Shown here one piece after another: positions 35,601-45,654 of a stretch of 64,000 nt of DNA. The notes under the pieces are model-generated. The model did not search any database. It saw only the letters and a program-made list of their open reading frames with translations, and was not told the origin of the DNA. The stretch is from Tetradesmus obliquus (lineage: Eukaryota; Chlorophyta; Chlorophyceae; Sphaeropleales; Scenedesmaceae): assembly GCA_030272155.1 (NCBI GenBank), contig CP126193.1:3100001-3164000 (forward strand), in the 5' to 3' direction. The position numbers and the translations under genes are program-made. How positions within the stretch are numbered: the first letter of the stretch is position 1; each line of letters starts with the position of its first letter.

Positions 35601-36253
35601 TATCGGTACACACTGATGTATCCAACCATTCATAGACGCTCTGCATGCCGACAGCAAAGGGTGCTGGCTGGGCTCAACTAACCTTGTAAAAGCGTGTGAA
35701 GAGCACTAGTGGTATAAAAGTGACTGCGGCTGCATGTGCTGCATATGCAGGGCACCGTACACGGCTGCAGCACATGCTGCCTGCTGAAAAGCGCCTGTCT
35801 CAGAATGTCTGAGAGACCATGCTGTGTCAACGTCACAACTCAACGCAAGCAACACAATCATGTGCTTGCGCATCACTTGCAGGCACTGGTGAGCCAGCAC
35901 ATGGCACAGCGCACTGCTGCTTGCAGGAACTGCGGGCATGCAGCAATCAAAGCTTCAGACATATCCCAGTATCGCGCCCCTCAGGCAGACAACAAGCCCA
36001 GGAATCTAGATCCAAAATTGTGCAATCTGCACTGCCCGCCGCTGCATGTCGCATCGTGCTGCGGCCATGCATCCAGCTGCAGGCGCACAGCAGACAGCAG
36101 CCAGGGTGGCCATCCACAACATAGCAACATGAGATGATTAAGGGCTTCACTGGCTGCTGTTGTGCGCTGTTGATACTGTTGTACACACCGGACACTGGCC
36201 CAGTCTATCTGGAATGGAGTAAGGCTGCCAGGTTGACGTGGCATCAGGCTGCT
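32692..36253. other. Gene-poor interval with palindromic repeats
   Basis: CTG/CAG content falls and no exon chain is convincing. A minus-strand frame at about 34392-34190 (MGAIYDLVVWQAGLRDTDMD) is mildly coding-like but could not be joined to anything. Two related palindrome-bearing repeats occur at 33191-33221 and 33585-33657. Confidence 0.4.
33191..33657. repeat. Repeats bounding a 0.45-kb AT-richer segment, possible MITE
   Basis: CGTTCCGAACGCGTTCGGAA, completed by CG, is a perfect 22-nt palindrome at 33191-33212. The 23 nt at 33199-33221 recur in direct orientation at 33635-33657, and a partial copy lies at 33585-33600. The segment between is relatively AT-rich. Because the motif is palindromic, it can serve as both direct and inverted termini. 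Confidence 0.6.
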
Positions 36254-36740
36254 TCAGTTGGTCCTCATGTTGTCACGCAGCTGAGACCAGGCATTCTCAT
36301 GCCAGTTGCAAATCAGCCGATGGTCTGCAGCAGAGGTCAGAGAGTCAAACAGGGTGTGAGCAGCTGTCCATCAGCAAGTGCGAACAGGCTTGCTCTGCCA
36401 AGGTGGGTGGGTAGGTGCTGGTGCAAGCTAACTCGGATGCCATTTGTACGAAATCGCAGCCCAGGTCAATTGCACCAGCAGGCAACTCACCAGACTCTAC
36501 TTCGTCCATCATCAACACATTCTGAGGCAGTGCAGGCCTCATGCGCAGGCTCTGCTCGGCTTGCTGTTTGCCCCTCAGCTGCTTAATTCTGTCCTGAAGC
36601 ACGCCCATGCTAGGCTCAGGGGCACCGGGGGACCCAAACTTGTTGGAGTTAACCGCGCGAGGCACAATTGAAGCGGCTCTGCAGTTACCTCTGTGCTGCA
36701 GCTGGCGCGAGGATGAAGGTTGGATCCTGGCAGCGAACAT
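36254..36740 (-). CDS. 106-residue plastid-type protein, family unknown
   Basis: Exon 1 (36740-36491) and a 71-nt exon 2 (36324-36254) join in phase through a GTGAGT donor and CTGCAG acceptor. The first 40 residues (MFAARIQPSSSRQLQHRGNC and onward) look like a chloroplast transit peptide: basic, Ser/Ala-rich, no acids. The mature part is hydrophilic and helical (VLQDRIKQLRGKQQAEQSLR), then PQNVLMMDEVES, and exon 2 adds DHRLICNWHENAWSQLRDNM before RTN and stop. The phase match and the aromatic, non-repetitive exon-2 peptide argue that the gene is real. I do not recognise it. Confidence 0.58.
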
Positions 36741-38455
36741 CGTGTGGCGTGCAAATCAGGGATTTGAAACAACGGATTGACAGCTGAACTGCTGAGAGCA
36801 GCAGTGTACTCTTTCTGATGACGGCGGTGCAATTGCCAGGTCAGCTGCCCAAACACCTAACACATCCTCCCGTCTGGCTGCTTCACCATAGAAGGCCCCC
36901 AAACCCGTAAACGCCCATCGAAAGCTCGATCGCTTGTTTTCAATGTTTCTGCAGTTTCGTCGCGCCGTGTGCCTGCTAGGCAGACCGTGCAGCGCAACTG
37001 CCTACATTCAAAAGCCTTGCCAGCTGTGGTCAACACAACATCAGTGGGCAGCCTACATATGCTGCCACAACTTGTAGATCTTAACTGCTGTAATCAAGCA
37101 AGTTCTTACCAGATGATGGCTTCAGACAGCCAGCATCTTGGCGGAGCATCCAAGGCTCATCCAAACAGAGAAGCACATGAACTTGAACCGAATGTACCGA
37201 AAGAAGCGCTGCACGGCACGCCACGATGCAAAAAAGCACCTTGACGACGTGTCGTCGACCCCATGACCCCATCACAACATCATCAATAGAAATCTGCCAG
37301 CTCAGGCCTCACATCAAGCTTCGTGGAGACCTCGATGCGCCATCTGCAGATGCCAGCTGGCACAAAGATGGAACTATCCAACTCATCAAGCGCCCTTGAG
37401 CTTGATTTACAGATGCAGCCTGACGTGCAGTCACGTGAAGGCCTTCATTGTGCTGCCTGGAACCTGTCACGCCATCAGCCAGCTCCTGGCACCCAAACCC
37501 AGCATGCCTTGCAGTGGTCAAACCCAACAGTTGACTTTCACAGTGTTAGCTACCAAATGCTCCCTGCCAAATCCAGAAGCATGGCGACGCAACTCCTCAT
37601 CAGTGCAGTACACGTGTACGCTGCTTCACCCTCCAGCAATGCTCTGGCTTGGCACAAACGTTCACCCGTGCGCCAGCAAAATGAAGCGCATGGGTCGCAG
37701 CAGCACCTCCTGCTGTGTATGCACCAAGGTCACCCAGCAAGATGGCGGATGCTGGCTGGCTCTGCTACTCAACGCATTGCAACGCAAGGGCACATCCAGG
37801 GTAGGAATCGTGTATACAATCGGCAAGCACCACTGTTGGCAGAAGCGCTGCATATGCACATCCTGACAATGAGTGGCTGCTGTTGTAGTTAGCGCAAGCG
37901 GCATGTAACAAAGCACAAGGTCCGACATGGGAGTGCCAGCACACAACAGATGGTCCGTGTGAGCCACAAGCTTGGCATGTGGCAGAAGCTGCGACAACCC
38001 ACCACGCTATGACATGCACCCAAGCAGGTTTGTCAATCGAAGGTTATATCAACCCAATGCACAAATACAAGACGCACACTACGGCAACAATCGCCCCGTT
38101 AGCTAAAGCACTCGTCAACTCAAGACTGGTTGTGGCCGGGGATATCCGCAGGCCAGCACAACCTGTCAGCAGCGCATACGGCTTCAGCCGCGCACCCCAC
38201 ACCAGTAAAGCAGGCATCGCAGCCAGCCCACGCAACGCATGCAGATGCTGTGTGTGACAAAGCAGTCATAATGCTGCCGCAGCTTGCAGGACCGCTCAAG
38301 GATTAGGCAGGCACCGTGCTGGTTGCAACTCCAGCACAGTTGGCAGCAGCCCTCATCCTGGCTCGCTCGTAGAGTGTGCAACCAGCTGAGTCATTGGGCT
38401 TGCTTCACCAACACAACATGCAGCAGTGAGCATTGTTTTGTCTGGACGTCACGCA
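36741..38455. other. Intergenic; possible decayed coding sequence
   Basis: Plus-strand stretches read coding-like but are broken by stops: about 37155-37255 (HPRLIQTEKHMNLNRMYRKK) and 37396-37866 (with PAMLWLGTNVHPCASKMKR). They could be remnants of a mobile element or chance; no domain was identified. Confidence 0.3.
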
Positions 38456-38460
38456 TTACA
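38456..38460 (-). terminator. TGTAA polyadenylation signal, bZIP gene
   Basis: TTACA on the + strand lies 59 nt after the bZIP stop on the gene strand. Confidence 0.4.
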
Positions 38461-38518
38461 CCACCAAACTACTGGCAGCAGCTTTGGGACACGATGCAGC
38501 CAAGCTGCGCTGCACGTG

Positions 38519-41188
38519 TCACGGGCACGCCCGCTTTGCAGGCCGCTCCGAAACAGGGCCGCCATTCGCTGCTGCTGCTGCCTCTGGCTGACCAGCAGCA
38601 GGCATGCAGCCAGCAGCTGCAGCGCCTGCAGACGCCTCTTTCATGCCGCCAGCGCCCTGCTGGAGTGTTGCCAGCAGTGCTGACACAGCAGTGAGTGTGC
38701 CAGCCTTGTTGTTGCTAGACTGTGGGTCGACTGCTTTTGCCGAACGTTGTAGCTGCTGCTGCTGCTGATCTGGATCCTCCACCTGCTGCTGCTGCTGGTG
38801 CTGCTGCGTCTTGCTGCTTGTTGCCATCAGCGCAGCAGTTAGCAGCGACAGCATACCAGGTGCAAGGTCGCCTGCTTTATGCTGCTCCTGAGCTGTTACG
38901 TAGTGGTCGGACTCGGGGCCTGCTGCTGCTGCTGCTGCTATTGCTGGCTGACTTGCTGCAGCCGCTGCATCCACTGCCAGTGTGGATCTTCTGCCGCTGC
39001 TGCTCTTGTCACCGTCATTAGCAGCAGCAGCTGCACCCGCAACTGCCCTGCTGTCCCCGATGAGGCCACTCAACAGCGCTGCAACAGCCGAATCAGTGAT
39101 CGATCCAGGCACCCCAGGCGCCGCCGGCACAGCTGCTGCTACTGCTGCTGCGGCTGCTGCAGCTGCTGCTGCGGCAGCGGCGGGCTGTGCTGGGCTGTCT
39201 GTGGAGCTGCCTCGCCTCGATGCCAGCAGCGCAGCTAATGCATCCACAGCGCCTGCTGCGTCACCACCAAAGCTTGGCAGGCTCAGGCCTGCACTGTCAC
39301 TAAGTGCAGCAGCAGCTGCTGCTGCTGCTGCCTGCTCAGGCATGGACTGCATGTGCTGCCCCTGCTGCATGCTGCTGAGCTGCGGCAGAGCCAGGCTGAG
39401 TGAGGCTGGCAGCTGCAAGCTGCTGAGGGCGGCGCCAGGCTGGCCAATGGAAGGCCTGCCGCTGCCACCTGCTGCATGTGCTACCTGCAGCTGCCATTCG
39501 AGCTCGTTCACGCGGGCTTGCAGCATCCCGACCTGCAGCCAAGCAGTGCAAGCAGCGGCCAGCAGCAGAAGCAGCAGCAGCAGCTCATGCTAGCACCCTC
39601 GGTTGCTGGGTTCGTGGCAACAGTGCAAGGAACTGCTGGAGACAGGCCGCAAGGCATGCACATAACGCATGAGGCAGCCAGGTGGGGCGCACTTGAGACA
39701 CAAGCAGCAGCAGACGGCCGCAAGCACGGCAGCGCCATGCATTCCTAAGCTAACACAACCCATGCGGCTTTTCTCCTGCAAGCACGCTGTGTTTGTTTCT
39801 GCACAATGTCGCAACTGCTCCCCAGCATAAGTGTAAACAGTCACACTACACACCTGCTGAACAGCAAACACGCCAAACGCCCTGCACCTGCCTGTGCAGC
39901 GCAGCCCGCTCCGCCACCAGCTCAAAAGCAACTACCTGTATCTTACACATGTGACACGGCAAGCAGGCCCTGCCTCCCACCTGGCTGTGCAGCGCAGCCA
40001 GCTCCGCCCGCAGCCCCGCGTTCTGCTCCTCCAGCGCCTCCGTGTGCTGCTGCCGCCGCAGCCTGCTGCGCGCCGCGCTCTCCCGGTTCTTGATCATGCG
40101 CTTCTCCTGCTTGGCCAGCCGGTCCTCGCTCACCTCAGCCAGCGCCTGAGCAGCAGCGGCAGCAGCAGCAGCTTAGGCAATGGCGGCGACAGCAGCCGCA
40201 TTCATTGCAATGCTACACCAGATGCAGCCAGTGCAGCCGTACTGACTGCAATGCATATCAAATGCATTGCTGCCACATCATAGAAGAAAGGGGTTGAGCT
40301 GCCACATCATACTGCTGCAGGTTGTGCTGCTTCACTGCATCCTGCGGAAGCTCAATCCACTCCGTGTTTCACACTGCTGCAGCTGCTCTGCTGCGATACA
40401 CCACAGACCCACCTGCAGCTTCTGCATCGTGTCCGTGTTCTTTCGCCGCGCCCGCTGCCCTTGGTTGCTTGACGTGCCACCCACTGCTGCCAGCGCCGTT
40501 GAGGTGCCCCCGCGGCTGGTAGCTGCTGCTGCGGCTGCTGCTGCTGCTGAGACGGGCGACTCGGTATATCCAGAGTCTTCATAATCAGCAGCATCAGGAG
40601 CTGGCGGCGCAGAGCGGGCGGAGTACTGCTGCTCTGCAGGGGCTGCAGCTGCTGCTGCTGCTGTAGCTGCTGCCGCTGCCTGCTGCTGCTGGTGGAGGTG
40701 CCGGCCAAGCAGTGATGTCAGGAGGGCTAGCTCCGCATGCACATCCTGGGCAGGGGATGTTGATGCTGCATTTGGCGCTGCTGTTGCTGCTGCTGTCGAT
40801 ATGTTGGCGAACCGGCTGCACCCCTGCATATGCAGCACACACCTTACTGAGGTTCGGAGCGGGCACTTGCAATAAGCATTTAGTAAGTCTATGTAGGACG
40901 CCGTCACGCACCTGTTCCGCTGCTGCCATGCTGTCCTCACAGCTGTTGAAGTCCTTTCCCTGTACCTGCCAGCAGCAGCATCAGAAGCAGCACATGCGTC
41001 AGGTACGGCTACCGCGTTGCCCTTTCAACCCGACTCCGACACAACTTATCAGGGTGTATGTGCTCTATTATCACCTTATTGTCTGACTTGGTCCCTCCGG
41101 CACTGTTCTGTCCTACTTGGGCCACTGCCACGAAAGCATCCTCAGTGCCGGGAGGCCCAAACGCATTGATCAAAGAACCCTTTTGCAT
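38519..41188 (-). CDS. bZIP transcription factor, ABF/ABI5-like basic region
   Basis: Five exons join in phase 0: 41188-41075, 40965-40912, 40823-40413, 40145-39981, 39532-38519, giving 585 residues. The basic region reads KRMIKNRESAARSRLRRQQ with the invariant N213 and R221 (N-x7-R). It is followed by a zipper with Leu at 231, 238, 245, 252 and 259. KRMIKNRESAARSR is characteristic of plant group A (ABF/ABI5/AREB) factors, which bind ACGT-core elements as dimers; an ABA link in an alga is not implied. The N-terminal 190 residues and the 270 after the zipper are Ala/Gln/Ser-rich activation-type sequence; the end is RPAKRACP. The intron splits the zipper between L245 and L252 and carries a copy of the exon end and donor. 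Confidence 0.9.
39886..40020 (-). repeat. Duplicated exon-4 end plus 5' splice site in the bZIP gene
   Basis: The exon-4 end encoding RAELAALHSQ plus GT has a diverged copy encoding VAERAALHRQ plus GT 93 nt downstream (exon-end equivalents 39981 and 39888). CTGCGCTGCACAG is identical in both. The interval is open in frame. Confidence 0.85.
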
Positions 41189-41418
41189 AAATCTGAAGTG
41201 GAAGTGTCAGGCGTCCGGTGCGGCCATGGCAGGCGTGCTGTCAAGGCGTGCTGCTGCGTGTTTCGAAAGCACCAGCCAAGTTCAGCAGCTATTGGGCGCT
41301 TACAACGTGCGTATTCTGGCCACTTTAAGGCTCTACCATACCATATAATCCGGCTGAACACCGCTCAGGACGTTCAAAACAAAAAGTCAAGGTCTGCTGC
41401 GTATTCAGGCATGTAAGT

Positions 41419-41836
41419 ACACAAGTGCTTGCAGAAATGCTACATCAAGAACCTAAAATATCAAAAGCAAACCAAACAGCTGATTGACGGCACATGGGGC
41501 AGGTAGCAGCTGTTTAGCCAGCTGTCCCTTGAAGACGCTGCCAAGGGTTTTGAAGCAACTGTGACACACCTGGAAGCTGAGCTGTCTCTTTCGAAACATG
41601 CGGTGGATCATCGTGTGTTCTACTCCGAACGTTGCTTCCGCATCGCTGTCTGCGGTGCAGACAGCTCACACCAAAGGGCGGCAGTTGCGCTGCTGGCCGC
41701 CTCCCCCCCCCCCCCCCCCCAACACACCATGGATTTCCTGCAGGCTGCCATATGGCAGCCAGATGCCATACTGGTAAGACATCCTGCCAAGCAGCCCACG
41801 GTGCATCGCAAAGGCTCTGATTTTAGTACGCTCTAG
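41419..41836 (+). pseudogene. Coding-like sequence interrupted by a stop
   Basis: One frame reads KCYIKNLKYQKQTKQLIDGT, a TAG, then QLSLEDAAKGFEATVTHLEA, ELSLSKHAVDHRVFYSERC and FRIAVCGADSSHQRAAVALL, before a homopolymer of 18 C (Pro codons) at 41703-41720. Only a 15-nt intron could remove the stop. It may be a decayed element or gene piece; no family recognised. Confidence 0.3.
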
Positions 41837-42901
41837 ATTTCAGTTCGTCCAATCATGCTTAGTTCATGCCACCATCCTCACTTCAACATGGTCAGTACTG
41901 CTATGCGCATGCCCACTTCAGCAATGATGGCAACGAAATGCAACAGTCGCAGATTTACGCGCCCTGACAGCAACGTAGAACATACAGCACCAACGCAGCC
42001 GCAAGCATGTGTCTGACAAAGCCATCGGCCGACATAAGGCAGCCGCAACCCCTTCCTGCTCAGCTGGCAGCTGCAGCCTTTCGTCAGCAGGCATCACCTC
42101 GTGCCACTGCCACACCTGCCCCGCAGCCCGCCACCCATGCCACATCAATGTGTGTATATGGTGTCCATATGGTGTCTGTACAGACACATGTGTCCTTTAG
42201 CAATACGAGCCCAGCGACCAGCAAGCCCTAGTTGGTGCAGCAGCTATGTTTCAATGTCGATCCGACATGTCCTCTGCAGCTGCGAGGCTGGAGCCCAGTG
42301 CAGCTGCTTGCATGCCCATGATGCGTGTGCACTAGACACATTGCTGTGCACACTCTGTACAAGCACGCCCGCAGCTGCAGCCGCCCTGGTCACCTAGAAA
42401 ACTTAGCAAACACTCTATGTACAGATCCTTTGATATCAAGCCGTGAACAGAGCTGTGCAAGCACCTCGCAGCACGACGGGGCTGCGCCACACATCATTCT
42501 ACACCAAAGGCTTCACATCTTATATATGCTGTACATGCATCTGCTGTGCATGGCTGGGTCTCTACAAGTTGGACAAGTTGCAAGGCTCCAATCTGTGCCT
42601 GACCTCTGTCTACAAGCTATTGATGCAAATATGTCAAATGAACAGCTCATATGAGGTGCTCTGCAACTCTTTGTGTCCCAAACATTCTGCACAACTGCAC
42701 ACACACATGCAAAACACTAGCAGCACACATTGGTGTTATTGCAGCCACACCGCATGTTTTGTTGCCGGCTGGCAATTGTCATGAGATGAGCAACTGCTGC
42801 TGCTGCTGCTATCCTTGTGTCAACTACACCTGCAGCTGGCAGTTGCTGCACCAAGCACGGCAAAAGCCGGATGACAAGACAGCAGCTACTGGTATCTACT
42901 A
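41837..42901. other. Intergenic, nothing convincing
   Basis: Short frames only; no domain, exon chain or RNA gene seen. Includes the 3' flank of the secreted gene at 42902. Confidence 0.4.
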
Positions 42902-45057
42902 TCACTGCCTCCTCCTACCGCCGTTGCCAATCTTGATGGTGGTGCGCACCTGGCCGCTGGCAGTGGTGGTCTTGAGCTTAGAGTTTGCATAGCTGCCTCC
43001 CTCATTCAGTGACACCGCAAAATTGGTGGCTCTGCTGGTGGCCTTGCCTGCTGTGGTGGCAGCGTTGCTCTCAATTGTAGATGAAGCAGTACCGCTGCGT
43101 GCCACACTGCCAGATGTAGCTACAGACGCAGCGTTGCCGCTGGTGCTAGCAGCGTCCACGTTGAGTTTGCTGGTGGCATCTCCAAACACCCCAGACAGCG
43201 CGGCATTCGTGCTCATAGCCAGGGAGTTGCCGGTGTTGGTTTGTGTGGTGACCTGGCTGCGTGCATTTGCATCACCCAGCAGCGTCGCCGCCAGCGTCGC
43301 TTGCGCTGCATTTGCCTGGCCATCTGGGGCCTTGGATGTGGCCAGTGTGTCGGCCCCGCTGGATCCAATCGCATTGAGCGCCTTGTTCAGTGTGATGCTC
43401 ATGGCGTCCCTTTCTTCGCTGCTTGCGCGGCCCACGGCAACTGATTTGACTGGCCCCTTTACACTCTTTGCATTGCCCAAGGCCAGCACTTTTGCTGATC
43501 CCTTTTTGGACTGAGACTCACCAGAGCTAGTGCCAATCGCACCACCTGTCATGCCCTTGGCATCTGAGTTGCTGATGGTGTTTGCTGCTGAATCGACTGA
43601 CGTGGATGCTGTCTGGGAGTTGGAGACTGCTGCAGGCAGCCCGCCAGTAGCGTCAAAGTTGTAGGTAGGGTTGGCTGCCCCAGGGTTGGCTCCTGACGCC
43701 TGAAACTGTGCACCGTACTCGTCGAAAGTAACAGCATCTCCCACCAGCTGCTTCACTGTGTCTGGCACACGGATGGGTGCGTTGCTGATGGCGCCGAGGG
43801 CAGGGATGAGTGCACCCACCTGCAGCGTAAGCAACACGCGTAGGCAAGCAGGACAGCCTGCATGCTATGTAGGCAAGTGGCTGGCTGACGCACAAATGTT
43901 CCAGGTACACAGGAAAGGCTAGGATGAACGATACAAGCTTTGCGGCATTGATGAAAAGCTCAATGAACATGGTACATCTGTGAGGAGAGCAGACCACAAC
44001 ACGGCAGCTAGCCACACCAGAAGCCCACATCCAAAGCAGCACACGCAGGTACTACCTAGTAGCTGCTCTGAGAACATATGACCAGCAGTGGCCAATTTGC
44101 TATGTCATAGCTGCTTTAGGAGCAATATAGACAAATTAAAAGCAGCGGTGACAAATGTCTGTGTTGTGAAACTGTATGGGGGGCATTCAACATCACGGCT
44201 GCCGCCCCACCTGCAGGCCGAAGCTGCCCATCTTGTTGGCCATCTGCAGCGGCTGCTTCAGCTGCTCCAGCCGGTCACTGATGCGCGTCTGCGTGGGGAA
44301 GGCGTACTCGCTCAGCCGGATGTCACCACCCCGCGGCAGGCTGCCCAGCAGGCCGGGAGCCATGGTGCGCAGCGCCTGCGGTTGTCGACAAGAGAGGCGG
44401 CAGCTTGCATGTGAGCGTGTGGGCAACATGGTCGGAGAATGATGCATTCGACTACGAAAGTGACGAACGAAGGTTTACGGGTTGATCAGGTTGTGTGCAG
44501 CAGCAGTAGCAGCAGCACGAAGAGCAGCATGTGGTGCTTGGGGAGCGCCATGTGCAGGACACTTCTGGGGTAGCTTGTGGCACAAGCGCTGCCATCAGAT
44601 TAGTGCAGCAGCTGTGGCCGCACTTGTTCTGTGTTGCAGAGCTAGACGGCACAACCTCAGGCAAAGGCTTTTTGCATACCTGAGGGACTGCCAGCTGCGC
44701 CTTTATTGGCAGCAGGTCTGGCGGTGCACTTGGCAGGGATCCAAATGACGTGCCAGCTACCAGTGGGTCCTTGCCTGTGTTCTGCACTGCTGACTTGACG
44801 AAGCTGGCGGCGTGCGTGAGGCCCTCAACTGGCAGCACGCTGAGCAGCAGCCGCCTGTGGCTGGATGTGCTGCTGCTACTGCTACTGCTGCTGCTGCTGC
44901 TGCTTCCATCAGCTGTCTCGGAAGCCATGGGTGGTTGTATTTGGTGTGTTTGTTGCTGCGCAAGGTCCGCTGCGGCTGCATGGCAGGTAGCTGAGCCTGC
45001 AGGAAGGCATGCAGTTGCCGCAAGGACAGCACACAACAGATGTTGTTGTGTGTGCAT
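42902..45057 (-). CDS. Secreted Ser/Ala/Thr-rich protein, family unknown
   Basis: Three exons join in phase 0: 45057-44680, 44375-44211, 43819-42902, giving 486 residues. A signal peptide (MHTQQHLLCAVLAATACLPA) precedes a poly-Ser run and HRRLLLSVLPVEGLTHAASF. Exon 2 is non-repetitive (RLSEYAFPTQTRISDRLEQL). Exon 3 opens with VGALIPALGAISNAPIRVPD and then becomes a 250-residue stretch dominated by Ser, Ala, Thr, Gly and Asn with few hydrophobics, such as SGSVARSGTASSTIESNAAT. It ends with TIKIGNGGRRRQ. The mature protein has almost no cysteine. Composition suggests an extracellular O-glycosylated or wall-associated protein; no domain was recognised. Confidence 0.7.
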
Positions 45058-45654
45058 TGTGTATGATGCCGCCGCCAAGCAGCACATTGCTTGAGTTTGA
45101 GGGCATGGGCAGATGGGCATGTGCCGCATACCATGTGCTGTGCATGCTGTGCTCTGTCATCATGTTGCTGCCGTGGTGCCAGAAGCTTTGGCCTAGATTT
45201 CATTCCTTTTCGACTGCTCACCTAAAACTACTATCAGCAGCAATGCGTGTAGTCGAATGGCTGCGCTCATGTCAAGATGCTGCTCAATGCTGCTGCTGCT
45301 GCAAGCCTATTGCTGGTTACTTCGGCCACTCTGCTATGTTGACTGGCAATCAAGATGTTTGATATTCAACCGCGTTTACATCAAACACTCTCTCAGGGAA
45401 AAGGGTGCACAGCGAGCAGTGACGCGCAGCTGGTTCGTGGAGGGCGGGACTTTGCGTGGTTGCGCTGTCGATGGATTCAATATCATACAGCTGTCTGTTA
45501 GCGACTTGAACTAATGCTGCTCTATTTTTGTTCGTTTTGTTTGGTCAAGCGGTGCACTTTTTTGTTTGTTGCCCGTTGTACTGCTGACAGCTCGGCAACC
45601 TTCGCTGCTGCAACTCATCATCTGCTGATCCAACTCCAGCCTCTCTGAAGCCAA
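45058..45654. promoter_or_regulatory. Divergent promoter region, secreted protein / fucosyltransferase
   Basis: About 600 nt between the two start codons. The right half becomes T-rich (about 45520-45570). No TATA box assigned with confidence. Confidence 0.4.

Noticed and set aside
37396-37866. 156-residue plus-strand frame as a transposon gene
   Set aside because: Reads somewhat like protein, but no catalytic motif or element boundaries could be found, so it is mentioned only as possible decayed sequence.
38982-39593. Plus-strand Ala/Ser-rich frame over the bZIP C-terminal exon
   Set aside because: Shadow of GCA/GCT runs; the minus-strand frame continues the zipper in phase.
42902-43837. 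Pherophorin or hydroxyproline-rich protein identity for the Ser/Ala/Thr gene
   Set aside because: No poly-Pro rod and no paired Cys pherophorin domain; only composition is similar.
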